This document shows positions 18,070 through 26,856 of a DNA stretch of 64,000 nucleotides, in pieces (positions within the stretch are counted from its first letter, which is position 1; each line of letters begins with the position of its first letter). Under the pieces are notes generated by a model that was given only the letters and a program-made list of their open reading frames with translations, made no database searches and was not told where the DNA came from. Source of the DNA: Burkholderia sp. 9120 (GTDB taxonomy: Bacteria; Pseudomonadota; Gammaproteobacteria; Burkholderiales; Burkholderiaceae); NCBI RefSeq assembly GCF_000745015.1, contig NZ_JQNA01000001.1, positions 1,302,001 to 1,366,000 of the forward strand, given 5' to 3'. The translations under genes and the position numbers were made by a program.

Positions 18070-19295
18070 TTCCGATCAAACCGGTGCCGGCCGACATCGG
18101 CAATGGCGTCATCAAGGCATTCACGTCGCCGGGCAGTATCCGGCTGACGTCGCTGCCGCCGTTGGCGTTGTACGTGCATTTTCCGTGGTGCGTGCGCAAG
18201 TGTCCGTATTGCGATTTCAACTCGCATGAGTGGAAAGGCGACACGTTCCCGGAAAACGAATATCTCGACGCGTTGCGCGCCGATCTGGAGATGGCGCTGC
18301 CGCTGGTGTGGGGACGCCAGGTGCATACGGTGTTCATCGGCGGCGGCACGCCGAGCTTGCTGTCGGCGGCGGGACTCGACCGGATGCTGTCGGACGTGCG
18401 TGCGCTACTGCCGCTCGACGCCGATGCGGAAATCACGCTCGAAGCGAACCCCGGCACCTTCGAAGCCGACAAGTTCGCGCAGTTTCGCGCGAGCGGCGTG
18501 AACCGGCTGTCGGTGGGAATTCAAAGTTTCAACGAGGCGCATCTGAAAGCGCTCGGCCGGATTCACGACGCGACGCAGGCGCGCCACGCGGTCGAGGTGG
18601 CGGCCACCACGTTCGACAACTTCAATCTCGACCTGATGTTCGCGCTGCCGGGGCAAACGCTCGCCGAATGCCAGGCCGATATCAATACGGCGTTGGCATT
18701 CGCGCCGCCGCATCTGTCCTTGTATCACCTCACACTCGAACCCAACACGCTGTTCGCGAAGTTCCCGCCGGCGCTGCCCGACGACGACGCCTCCGCGGAT
18801 ATGCAGGACTGGATTCACGAGCGCACCACGGCTGCCGGTTACGGTCGCTATGAAGTGTCGGCGTACGCGCAGCCGCATAAGCAGAGCAAGCACAATCTGA
18901 ACTACTGGCGCTTCGGCGACTATCTCGGCATCGGCGCGGGCGCGCATACCAAGCTGTCGTTTCCGAATCGCGTGCTGCGCCAGGTGCGCTACAAGCATCC
19001 GTCCACCTTTATCGAGCAGGCCATGGCCGGCACGGCGGTGCAGGAAGAGAACGAAGTCGGGCCGCGCGATCTGCCGTTCGAATTCATGCTGAACGCGCTG
19101 AGGCTGGTGGAAGGGTTTCCGGTGCATCGGTTTATCGAGCGCACCGGGTTGTCGATGACGTCGATCGAGCCGGCTTTGCAGGAAGCGGAACGTCGCAAGC
19201 TGATCACGCGCGACCATGAAAAGATTGCGCCGACACCGCTCGGTCAGGCGTTCCTGAACGACTTGCAGGAGCTGTTTCTGAAAGATCCGCTGTGA
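18066..19295 (+). CDS. hemW: Radical SAM heme chaperone HemW
   Basis: 409 residues starting at GTG 18066, overlapping the rdgB stop (GTGA). The radical-SAM cluster motif is C42-x3-C46-x2-C49 (WCVRKCPYCDF). HemW features include the SAM-binding FIGGGTPSLL, the HemN-like VGIQSFNEAHL and the C-terminal wing. It lacks the extra Cys of true HemN, whose motif reads CxxxCxxCxC (compare the gene at 50165), so it is HemW and not a coproporphyrinogen oxidase. It inserts heme into respiratory proteins. Confidence 0.93.
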   Translation: MIPIKPVPADIGNGVIKAFTSPGSIRLTSLPPLALYVHFPWCVRKCPYCDFNSHEWKGDTFPENEYLDALRADLEMALPLVWGRQVHTVFIGGGTPSLLSAAGLDRMLSDVRALLPLDADAEITLEANPGTFEADKFAQFRASGVNRLSVGIQSFNEAHLKALGRIHDATQARHAVEVAATTFDNFNLDLMFALPGQTLAECQADINTALAFAPPHLSLYHLTLEPNTLFAKFPPALPDDDASADMQDWIHERTTAAGYGRYEVSAYAQPHKQSKHNLNYWRFGDYLGIGAGAHTKLSFPNRVLRQVRYKHPSTFIEQAMAGTAVQEENEVGPRDLPFEFMLNALRLVEGFPVHRFIERTGLSMTSIEPALQEAERRKLITRDHEKIAPTPLGQAFLNDLQELFLKDPL

Positions 19296-19350
19296 TAGCG
19301 GTTCGAGCGAGTGCCGCACGGCCGATTTTTCAGGTTACAATTTAGGGCTT

Positions 19351-19440
19351 GGAGGTGTGGCCGAGTGGTTTAAGGCACCGGTCTTGAAAACCGGCGAAGG
19401 AGCAATCTTTCCGTGAGTTCGAATCTCACCGCCTCCGCCA
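19351..19440 (+). tRNA. tRNA-Ser (anticodon UGA)
   Basis: 90 bases with a long variable arm and CCA end. The acceptor stem is GGAGGTG/CGCCTCC-G, the anticodon arm CCGGT-CTTGAAA-ACCGG, and the T arm GAGTTCGAATCTC. A perfect 8-bp inverted repeat (CCGGGAAG...CTTCCCGG) lies about 40 bases after it and may help termination, although no T run follows. Confidence 0.97.
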
Positions 19441-19635
19441 GAACAAGTGTTTTATCTCTTCGGAATCGCTCTGATTCCTTGGCCGGGAAGCCTCGCAGGT
19501 TGCACTTCCCGGCATCGACAGTACTGTCTTTCCCTCAGCAAAACCCGAAACGCCGAATGCGCCGACAGCCATCCTGGTCCGATGGTCCCGTCTGGATTGC
19601 TAGCGACCGGCTGACTCTCGACGACGCTGTTGTCG

Positions 19636-20412
19636 CTACTGCGGCAACTCGTTTTGAAGGTGTTGTAACGCCTGATTCGCCTGTTGCAGTTGCTGCTCGA
19701 CCCCATGCAATTGATTGTTGACGTTAGCAAGCTGCGCGCTCAACGCGCTCTGCAGAAACGCCAGTTCCAGTGGCGACCGGTTCGCGTGCTGGGGCCCCGG
19801 AAATGGATGCAGCTGACCTTGCAAGTGTTGGCGCTGCTGCAGTAAGTCCTGCCTCTGAAGCTGCAACTGTTGCACCTGCTGCTGCAACTGTCCGATGGCA
19901 TGGTGCCCAAAACTCATCCCCCCAGGCGCCCCACCACGCCAGCCTCCCGGCACCCCGACCTCACCGTGCGCATGCCAGCTACCGCTATCGTCCGGTTTGA
20001 CGGGATACGCGTACTTCGTCGGCCTATCCGGCCGGTGGACTCGCCAGGTACCGTTGTCTTTGTCGTACCTCACCGGGTAAGTCTGAGTGCCTTGCCTGAT
20101 GTATGCCGCCCCGCTGTCGTCTTTGTACACGCCTCGATGGATCGCATCGGCCCGTAGTCGACCCACCGGTTCGATCGCGTAATGCGCGGGCACACCGAAC
20201 CCCGCGTTGCTCGTGAACGGCCGCGACTCGTCCGGACTGACTCCACTCGCGCGTCTTTCCCCATTCGACGACCCGTGTGCCGACGTATCGAACACGGCTG
20301 GCGCCGCACCCGACGTTTCCGCCGGCCCTGCGCCTTGCGTCGCCTGTGCCTGTGCCTGTGCCTGTGCCTGACCTGATGCGTTCGCTTGACTGTTGGCTGA
20401 CTGGACTCTCAT
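19636..20412 (-). CDS. Q-rich protein with effector-like Y/W motif domain, unknown function
   Basis: 258 residues from ATG 20412 (AAGGA eight bases upstream). The N-terminus is Ser/Ala/Gln-rich with a QAQAQAQAQA tract and no hydrophobic signal peptide. A central module (~100-165) reads YKDDSGAAYIRQGTQTYPVR then YDKDNGTWRVHRP and YAYPVKPDDSGSWHAHGE. This resembles repeat units in large secreted or dermonecrotic-type toxins and type III effectors. The last 80 residues form a Gln/Leu coiled coil (QLQQQVQQLQLQRQDLLQQR). The unstructured, signal-less N-terminus would suit type III or VI export, but this is inference. It sits alone beside tRNA-Ser. Confidence 0.6.
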   Translation of the reverse strand: MRVQSANSQANASGQAQAQAQAQATQGAGPAETSGAAPAVFDTSAHGSSNGERRASGVSPDESRPFTSNAGFGVPAHYAIEPVGRLRADAIHRGVYKDDSGAAYIRQGTQTYPVRYDKDNGTWRVHRPDRPTKYAYPVKPDDSGSWHAHGEVGVPGGWRGGAPGGMSFGHHAIGQLQQQVQQLQLQRQDLLQQRQHLQGQLHPFPGPQHANRSPLELAFLQSALSAQLANVNNQLHGVEQQLQQANQALQHLQNELPQ

Positions 20413-20704
20413 TTCGCTATCCTTGTCTACGTGAAAAGTCGAATCGGCTTCGCCGAGCACTTTCCATTGCAGAAGTGCGAGTCCATTGAAGCACCAGAGC
20501 GCCGGCACAAGGTCGTAGTCTTATATCGGGCATATTGTTTCGTCAGCCTCCATCTCTCCAGCGACGCTCACTTCGTTCGGCCCGATTCAAACAGGCGTAT
20601 CGCTCTACCGATAGAAAACTCAGGTCGACCGCGCCCCTCAACTTCCCGTTTCCCCGGTCGATATCCAATCTATCGATGCGGTACGCACACGCCAGGAGGC
20701 GCTC

Positions 20705-21172
20705 ATGAAAGTCCGTTCATTAGTCGTTACGTTGATTTACGTGGCCGCGGGTTCGGGCGCATCGTACGCGTTCGCAGGGGTATCGACGGCTTTGTCCGAC
20801 GATGACAGCGCCGCCGTGTTCGGCTCGGCGACATTGTCAAATCTGCAGGATATCGGCGGCAGCGCGAAACTCGGGCCCGCTTCGGCGGCACTCGGTACGG
20901 ATGCGTTGCGCGGCGTCAGCGGCAACCTCGGCGTCAATCTCGCCGCCGGTGCGCTGAACGCGCAAGCCAATGAAATCGCGGTGATCGACACGCCTCGCGC
21001 GGAGATTTCCACGCAGCAGAATGTGCATGCCGTCGCACAGTTGAGCGGCAGCGATAGCGCAGAACTCGGCGCTCATGCATTAGCCGGTGCGAGCGGCAAC
21101 GTCGGTGTGAATATCGCCGCCGGCGCAGGCAATGCGCAGTTCAATGGACTCGTGGTCCATCTCACACACTAA
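20705..21172 (+). CDS. Secreted protein with amyloid-like repeats
   Basis: 155 residues behind a perfect GGAGG. A signal peptide (about 23 residues, ending ASYAFAG) is followed by two imperfect repeats. The first ends LRGVSGNLGVNLAAGALNAQ (~77-96) and the second LAGASGNVGVNIAAGAGNAQ (~127-146). The pattern A-x-G-x-S-G-N-x-G-V-N-x-A-A-G-x-x-N-x-Q-x-N recurs in Fap and curli-type functional amyloid subunits. A role in biofilm matrix or surface adhesion is inferred. No export machinery gene is adjacent, and only two repeats are present. Confidence 0.65.
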   Translation: MKVRSLVVTLIYVAAGSGASYAFAGVSTALSDDDSAAVFGSATLSNLQDIGGSAKLGPASAALGTDALRGVSGNLGVNLAAGALNAQANEIAVIDTPRAEISTQQNVHAVAQLSGSDSAELGAHALAGASGNVGVNIAAGAGNAQFNGLVVHLTH

Positions 21173-21392
21173 GCGCTTCCAGCCTTTCGCGCGCGTCCGC
21201 ACACCGGCGATTCAGGTCGCGATGCATCAACTGGCTGTCGAGCAGCGCCGATACATCAGACAAACCGAAATCAAAGCGCAGGACGTATTCGATGTCCGTG
21301 TAATCGTGATAGGCGCCGCTGTCAGCCAGCTTCTGCGCTTCAGCGAAAGCGGCATGTTGCCGTTCGCCATTCATCAAATCTCTGATCGCCAT
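21162..21392 (-). CDS. Hypothetical protein (76 aa)
   Basis: Start ATG 21392 with GGAG nine bases upstream. The product is acidic, helical and soluble (MAIRDLMNGERQHAAFAEAQ...DYTDIEYVLRFDFGLSDVSALL) with no known domain. Its last 11 bases overlap the end of the convergent amyloid-like gene. A longer frame to 21509 lacks a ribosome-binding site. Function unknown. Confidence 0.6.
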   Translation of the reverse strand: MAIRDLMNGERQHAAFAEAQKLADSGAYHDYTDIEYVLRFDFGLSDVSALLDSQLMHRDLNRRCADARERLEALSV

Positions 21393-21556
21393 GATTGCCG
21401 CTCCGAGGAACAGTGGTCCCATCATAGCAATGCAAATCGAAACACAGGGTCGCGCGCGTGCAACACCTGGTGTTTTCCGTAGACACATCGCATTGCGCGA
21501 CGTGCACAAGCGCGCGCCGCTTCAGGCACCTTTGTCACCGTTGCGTAACGCGGCGT

Positions 21557-22777
21557 TCACACAGCCGCGACCGGCGCCTTCGTTCCATGCCATCTGACAA
21601 CGAGAATCCGGCCCACATAACACAACACGCCCGCGACGCCGATGACGACACCCATGCCCTTCGGCGAGCCGTCCTGCCACCATCCGACCGCCAGACTCGA
21701 CACCGCGCCGAGCGCCAGCTGCACCGCGCCGAACACGGCCGCCGCGGCGCCGGCATTGACCGGATAGCGATGCATCAGATCGGTCGTGCAATTGGCTGAC
21801 AACAGTCCCACCACGCCGACCACGAAGAACAGACCGAACACGATCGACCACAATCCGCCGAGCCCGGTCAGCGACACGAAACACACGAACAACGACGCGA
21901 TACAACTGACGGTGGCCGCGAACGAGATGATCGGCAGCGACCCGAGTTGCCCAACGAGCCGCGTATTCATGAAGTTGCCGAACATGATGCCGACGATATT
22001 CAGCGCGAACAGAAAGCCGTAATGCTGGGCCGACACATGGAAGTACTCGATATAAACGAACGGCGTCGCCGTGATGTACGCGAACATCGACGCGAACGCC
22101 ATGCCGCCGCACAGCATGTGCCCCCACGCCACCGGATCGCGCAGCAGCTTGCCGTACGCGCCGAACGACTTCAGCAGCGCCGACTCGGCCCGCTTCTCGC
22201 GCGGCCACGTTTCCGGCACCTTGAGAAACGCGGTGACCGCGCACAGCGTGCCGAACAGCGTCAGCACCACGAACACCACGCGCCAGCCGCCGAGCAGCAG
22301 CAACTGGCCGCCGATCAGCGGGGCGAGCAGCGGCCCGATCGACGTGACGATGGCGAGCATCGACAGCACGCGGGCGGCATCGGTTGGACCGTGCGCGTCG
22401 CGCGCGATTGCCCGTGCGAGCACCGACGCCGCGCCCGCGCCCAGTGCCTGCACGAAGCGGAACGTCACCAGCGAGCCGATCGAGAACGACAACGCGCAGG
22501 CCACGCTCGCCAGCGCATACATGATGATGCCGCCGAGCAGCACCGGCCGGCGTCCATAGGTATCCGACAGCGGACCGTAGAGCAGCATGCCGATCGAAAA
22601 GCCGAACATGAAGCTGGTCAGCGTGGTCTGCGCGGCGCCGTTGGTGATCGCGAATGCCTGCGCGATAGTCGGCAGGCTCGGCAGATACATATCGATGGAG
22701 ATCGGCCCGCATGCGGCGAGCGCACCGAGCAACAGAATCAGCCGGCCATCGGGCCGGCGTCTGGTGACGTGAGACAT
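21557..22777 (-). CDS. MFS drug-efflux transporter (Bcr/CflA family)
   Basis: 406 residues with 12 predicted transmembrane segments. The family signature ISIDMYLPSLPTIAQAF lies in the first helix, and LLYGPLSDTYGRRPVLL is the MFS motif A loop between helices 2 and 3. It is a proton-driven inner-membrane exporter. Relatives export bicyclomycin, chloramphenicol and other small molecules; the substrate here is unknown. Monocistronic, with no regulator next to it. Confidence 0.9.
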   Translation of the reverse strand: MSHVTRRRPDGRLILLLGALAACGPISIDMYLPSLPTIAQAFAITNGAAQTTLTSFMFGFSIGMLLYGPLSDTYGRRPVLLGGIIMYALASVACALSFSIGSLVTFRFVQALGAGAASVLARAIARDAHGPTDAARVLSMLAIVTSIGPLLAPLIGGQLLLLGGWRVVFVVLTLFGTLCAVTAFLKVPETWPREKRAESALLKSFGAYGKLLRDPVAWGHMLCGGMAFASMFAYITATPFVYIEYFHVSAQHYGFLFALNIVGIMFGNFMNTRLVGQLGSLPIISFAATVSCIASLFVCFVSLTGLGGLWSIVFGLFFVVGVVGLLSANCTTDLMHRYPVNAGAAAAVFGAVQLALGAVSSLAVGWWQDGSPKGMGVVIGVAGVLCYVGRILVVRWHGTKAPVAAV

Positions 22778-23111
22778 GGGAATCCAGATGATGCGCCGCG
22801 CCGTGACCGGCGGCGGAACGGGTGAAACGGGGAATGCGACGACTTGACCGCCTCAATTGTACGCGACGGTTAATCTGAACATCGTGCAACACCGCTTGGC
22901 ACCGCATGGCACCACTTGGCGCCGCGACACACCGCGCAGCCGCACGCACTATCGCATCCGCGAATAATGCGCGTCCATGCTGAACCGCACGCGTAGGCCC
23001 CGGCCCACCACGGCGACCGCACCGCCGATCGGTTAAGCTGCCGCCAGACCGATCCGGACGCCGCATGACGATCCGGGCCGCCCATCTCCCCCCTCCCGCA
23101 ACGACCACGCG
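22778..23111. other. Divergent intergenic region
   Basis: 334 bases between the MFS gene and the EVE-like gene. Short imperfect repeats of GGCACC/TGGCACC lie near 22895-22925. No RNA gene, terminator or clear promoter is seen. Confidence 0.4.
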
Positions 23112-23645
23112 ATGACCGCCTTCCTGCTGATCTGGAGCCCCAAGAAATGGCCTTGGCCCGAACTGCCTGACGTGGCGAAGCGCGTCGCCGCAGGTGTCGC
23201 GGTGTCCGACGTCTGGGGCTGCGGATTCGCGCGCGGCATCCTGCCGGGCGATCGGGTGTTTCTGCACCGTGTGGCCATGGAACCCAAGGGTATCTTCGGC
23301 TCCGGCTACGTGACGCGTGCGCCGTACGAGGTCCCGGACGCGGCGACGAAGCGCGGCTACCGCCTGTGTATCGACTTCGCGTACGACTGGCTGGTCGATG
23401 CGCATGCAAGCGTGGTGATTCCGCGCGACACGTTGCGCGTGCATCCATTCTCGGTGCAGACATGGGACGCGCAAAGTTCCGGCACCGTCATCAAGCCGAT
23501 CGCCGAAGGCGCGCTGGAAAAGCGTTGGCGCGAGCTAACCGGTGCACGTCCGTCGCCGGCACTCGAACCGCCGACCACACCGCCGCGTTCCAGTAAAGTC
23601 AGCGCGCACGCCGCGGTGGCGGCAAAAAGCGCGCGCAAAACCTGA
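23112..23645 (+). CDS. EVE/PUA-like domain protein
   Basis: 177 residues. The N-terminal two thirds look like an EVE-like fold: [17 protein letters not shown], then [20 protein letters not shown] and [21 protein letters not shown] and PUA domains bind modified bases in RNA or DNA and are often joined to HNH or McrBC nucleases in anti-phage systems. Here the domain stands alone with a basic, Pro-rich tail (~145-177) and no nuclease domain or restriction gene beside it. Substrate and role are unknown. Confidence 0.65.
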   Translation: MTAFLLIWSPKKWPWPELPDVAKRVAAGVAVSDVWGCGFARGILPGDRVFLHRVAMEPKGIFGSGYVTRAPYEVPDAATKRGYRLCIDFAYDWLVDAHASVVIPRDTLRVHPFSVQTWDAQSSGTVIKPIAEGALEKRWRELTGARPSPALEPPTTPPRSSKVSAHAAVAAKSARKT

Positions 23646-23776
23646 GGTCACGTACAAGGCCAGCCGCAAAGCCGCTTCACGCTGACTCCGGTACAATTTC
23701 CTCACCGATCCCAGCGCCGCGCGAACCGCCTTCCGGCAACCCGCGCCGCTGCGCAACCTCTATTCCAGCTATCGCC

Positions 23777-25060
23777 ATGTCCAACAACGAAACCCTCTTC
23801 GAACGCGCGCAACATACCATCCCCGGCGGCGTGAACTCGCCGGTACGCGCGTTCCGCTCGGTCGGCGGCACGCCGCGTTTCATCGAGCGCGCGCAAGGCC
23901 CGTACTTCTGGGACGCGGACGGCCAGCGCTACATCGACTACATCGGCTCGTGGGGGCCGATGATTCTTGGCCACGTCCACCCCGACGTGCTCGAAGCGGT
24001 CCAGCGCGTGCTCGGCAACGGCTTCTCGTTCGGCGCGCCGACCGAGTCCGAAATCGAAATCGCCGAAGAAATCTGCAAGCTGGTGCCGTCGATCGAACAG
24101 GTTCGTATGGTGTCGAGCGGCACGGAAGCCACCATGAGCGCGCTGCGTCTCGCACGCGGCTTCACGGACCGCAGCCGCATCGTCAAGTTCGAGGGCTGCT
24201 ATCACGGTCACGCGGACAGCCTGCTGGTCAAGGCCGGCTCGGGCCTGCTGACCTTCGGCAATCCGACCTCGGCGGGCGTGCCGGCCGATATCGCGAAGCA
24301 CACCACCGTGCTCGAATACAACAACGTCGCGGAACTCGAAGAAGCGTTCAAGGCGTTCGGCAACGAGATCGCTTCCGTGATCGTCGAGCCGGTGGCGGGC
24401 AACATGAATCTCGTGCGCGCCACGCCGGAATTCCTGCAAGCCTTGCGGCGCCTGTGCACCGAATACGGCGCCGTGCTGATTTTCGACGAAGTGATGTGCG
24501 GTTTCCGCGTCGCGCTGGGCGGCGCACAGCAGGTCTACGGCATCACGCCGGACCTGACGTGTCTGGGCAAAGTGATCGGCGGCGGCATGCCGGCCGCGGC
24601 ATTCGGCGGACGGCGCGACATCATGGCGCACCTCGCGCCGCTCGGCGGCGTCTATCAGGCCGGCACGCTGTCGGGCAATCCGATCGCGGTCGCCGCGGGC
24701 CTGAAAACCTTGCAACTGATCCAGGCACCGGGCTTTTACGACACGCTTACCGCCCGCACCACGCGCCTCGCGCAAGGTCTGGTGAAGGTCGCGCATGAAG
24801 CCGGCGTGCCGTTCGCGGCCGATTCCCTCGGCGGCATGTTCGGCCTCTACTTTGCCGACGCGATTCCGGCGAGCTTCGCCGAAGTGACGAAGAGCGACGT
24901 GCCGCGCTTCAACGCGTTCTTCCACAAAATGCTCGACGCCGGCGTGTACTTCGCGCCGTCGGCGTACGAAGCGGGCTTCGTGTCGATCGTTCACGACGAC
25001 GCGATCATCGACGCCACGATCGACGCGGCGCGTGGCGCGTTCGCTTCGCTCGCGGCCTGA
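23777..25060 (+). CDS. hemL: Glutamate-1-semialdehyde 2,1-aminomutase
   Basis: 427 residues, class III PLP aminotransferase fold. Motifs include [16 protein letters not shown] near the start, [16 protein letters not shown] (cofactor phosphate), [17 protein letters not shown] and the PLP lysine in [19 protein letters not shown] (~K267). It converts glutamate-1-semialdehyde to 5-aminolevulinate in the C5 heme pathway. It is followed after five bases by ribD, so hemL and the riboflavin genes are probably co-transcribed. Confidence 0.97.
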   Translation: MSNNETLFERAQHTIPGGVNSPVRAFRSVGGTPRFIERAQGPYFWDADGQRYIDYIGSWGPMILGHVHPDVLEAVQRVLGNGFSFGAPTESEIEIAEEICKLVPSIEQVRMVSSGTEATMSALRLARGFTDRSRIVKFEGCYHGHADSLLVKAGSGLLTFGNPTSAGVPADIAKHTTVLEYNNVAELEEAFKAFGNEIASVIVEPVAGNMNLVRATPEFLQALRRLCTEYGAVLIFDEVMCGFRVALGGAQQVYGITPDLTCLGKVIGGGMPAAAFGGRRDIMAHLAPLGGVYQAGTLSGNPIAVAAGLKTLQLIQAPGFYDTLTARTTRLAQGLVKVAHEAGVPFAADSLGGMFGLYFADAIPASFAEVTKSDVPRFNAFFHKMLDAGVYFAPSAYEAGFVSIVHDDAIIDATIDAARGAFASLAA

Positions 25061-25065
25061 AGCCG

Positions 25066-26223
25066 ATGTTCTCGCAAACCGACTTCGTCCATATGGAACG
25101 CGCGCTCGCTCTCGCGAAGCGCGGCATGTACACCACCGATCCCAATCCGCGAGTCGGCTGCGTGCTCGTCAAGAACGGCGAAGTGATCGGCGAAGGTTTC
25201 ACGCAACCGGCCGGCCAGGATCATGCGGAAATCCGCGCATTGAAAGACGCGCGTTCGCGCGGTCACGATCTGCGCGGCGCCACGGCCTACGTCACGCTCG
25301 AACCGTGCAGCCACTTCGGCCGCACGCCGCCGTGCGCGAATGCGTTGATCGAAGCGCAGGTCGCGCGTGTGGTCGCGGCAATGGAAGACCCCAATCCGCA
25401 AGTGTCCGGACGCGGCCTCGCAATATTGCGCGACGCCGGTATCGAAGTGCGTTGCGGACTGCTCGCGCAGGAAGCGCATGAACTGAACATCGGCTTCGTA
25501 TCGCGCATGACGCGTGGCCGCCCGTGGGTGCGCATGAAGGTGGCGGCGTCGCTCGACGGCCGCACGGGCTTGCCTTCGGGTGTCAGCCAGTGGATCACTG
25601 GCGAAGCGGCGCGCGCCGATGGTCACGCGTGGCGCGCCCGGGCGTCGGCGATTCTGACGGGTATCGGCACCGTCAGGGAAGACGATCCGCGCATGACCGT
25701 GCGCGCCGTCGACACGCCGCGCCAGCCGCAACGCGTGTTGATCGACAGTCAGCTCGACGTGCCGCCCGAGGCGCAGATTCTGGCCGGTGCGTCCACGTTG
25801 ATTTTCTGCGGCAATCTGGATCAACGCCATACCGAGCGCGCCAACGCGCTGCGCGATCGCGGCGCCGAGATCGTCCAGCTGGCGAACCCCGCCGGCAAGG
25901 TCGACCTGCCCGCCGTGCTGAACGTGCTCGGCCAGCGCAACGTGAACGAACTGCATGTCGAGGCGGGCTACAAGTTGAACGGTTCGTTGCTGCGTGAAGG
26001 CTGCGTCGACGAACTGCTTGTGTATCTCGCGCCGAGCCTGCTCGGCATGGACTCGATGAGCATGTTCAATCTGAGCGCGCCGGACACGCTGGACGGCCGC
26101 GTCAAACTGAATTTCCATGCGATCGACCGGATCGGCGACGATCTGCGGATTCTCGCGCGCTTCACGCCTCACGGCGCGAGCGAGCCCGGCACCGATCCCA
26201 CGTCTGAACCCATTTCAAATTGA
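25066..26223 (+). CDS. ribD: Bifunctional riboflavin deaminase/reductase
   Basis: 385 residues. The N-terminal cytidine-deaminase-like zinc site is HAEIRAL and TLEPCSHFGRTPPCANAL. The C-terminal reductase half includes RPWVRMKVAASLDGRTGL and LHVEAGYKLNGSLLREGCVD. It performs deamination of the pyrimidinone and reduction of the ribose in riboflavin synthesis. It sits between hemL and ribE on the same strand. No FMN riboswitch is seen before it, and the five-base gap to hemL leaves no room for one. Confidence 0.96.
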   Translation: MFSQTDFVHMERALALAKRGMYTTDPNPRVGCVLVKNGEVIGEGFTQPAGQDHAEIRALKDARSRGHDLRGATAYVTLEPCSHFGRTPPCANALIEAQVARVVAAMEDPNPQVSGRGLAILRDAGIEVRCGLLAQEAHELNIGFVSRMTRGRPWVRMKVAASLDGRTGLPSGVSQWITGEAARADGHAWRARASAILTGIGTVREDDPRMTVRAVDTPRQPQRVLIDSQLDVPPEAQILAGASTLIFCGNLDQRHTERANALRDRGAEIVQLANPAGKVDLPAVLNVLGQRNVNELHVEAGYKLNGSLLREGCVDELLVYLAPSLLGMDSMSMFNLSAPDTLDGRVKLNFHAIDRIGDDLRILARFTPHGASEPGTDPTSEPISN

Positions 26224-26238
26224 TCGAGGATTAGCACG

Positions 26239-26856
26239 ATGTTCACAGGAATCGTCGCGGCAGTGGGCCGCATTGAATCAGTCAAGTCGCTCGGCACCGA
26301 CGGCGACGCGGGCGTGCGCCTGAACGTCGAAGCGGGCGGGCTCGATCTCGGCGACGTGCAACTCGGCGACAGCATCACAATCCAGGGCGCCTGCATGACC
26401 GTGGTCGCGCTGACCGCGCATTCGTTCGAAGTCGACGTGTCGCGCGAAAGTTTGAACTGCACGGCAGGGCTCGGCGAAACCGGCGAGGTGAATCTCGAGA
26501 AGGCGCTGCGCGCGCATGACCGGTTGGGCGGGCATATCGTTTCCGGTCACGTCGACGGACTCGGCACGGTCACGCATTTCGCGCCGGTGGGTGAATCGCA
26601 TGAATTGCGCGTGCTGGCGCCGCGTGAGATTGGCCGCTACCTGGCGTTTAAAGGATCGATCACGGTGAATGGCGTGAGCCTGACGGTGAACTCGGTTAAA
26701 GATCGCGACGATGGCTGCGAGTTTTCGATCAATCTGATTCCGCACACGGTGCAGGTGACGTCGCTGAAGAATCTGCGCGAGGGGTCGGCGGTTAATCTGG
26801 AGATCGATCTGATTGCGCGGTATGTGGAGCGGATGCTGTCGACGTCGCAAAGCTAA
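26239..26856 (+). CDS. ribE: Riboflavin synthase alpha subunit
   Basis: 205 residues with the two lumazine-binding barrels: MFTGIVAAVGRIESV with GDSITIQGACMTV, and LGGHIVSGHVDGLGTV with KGSITVNGVSLTVNSV. It dismutates two lumazine molecules to riboflavin. A ribosome-binding site GAGGA precedes the ATG, 15 bases after ribD. The stop overlaps the start of the next gene (TAATG), showing translational coupling to the PLP enzyme. Confidence 0.96.
   Translation: MFTGIVAAVGRIESVKSLGTDGDAGVRLNVEAGGLDLGDVQLGDSITIQGACMTVVALTAHSFEVDVSRESLNCTAGLGETGEVNLEKALRAHDRLGGHIVSGHVDGLGTVTHFAPVGESHELRVLAPREIGRYLAFKGSITVNGVSLTVNSVKDRDDGCEFSINLIPHTVQVTSLKNLREGSAVNLEIDLIARYVERMLSTSQS

Noticed and set aside
20413..20704. 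hrp-type promoter (TTCG-N16-TTCG) before the effector-like gene
   Set aside because: No pair of TTCG boxes at the required spacing on the minus strand.
25060..25070. FMN riboswitch upstream of ribD or ribB
   Set aside because: The hemL-ribD gap is five bases, and the maeB-ribB spacer (31,842-31,986) lacks the conserved FMN aptamer sequence.
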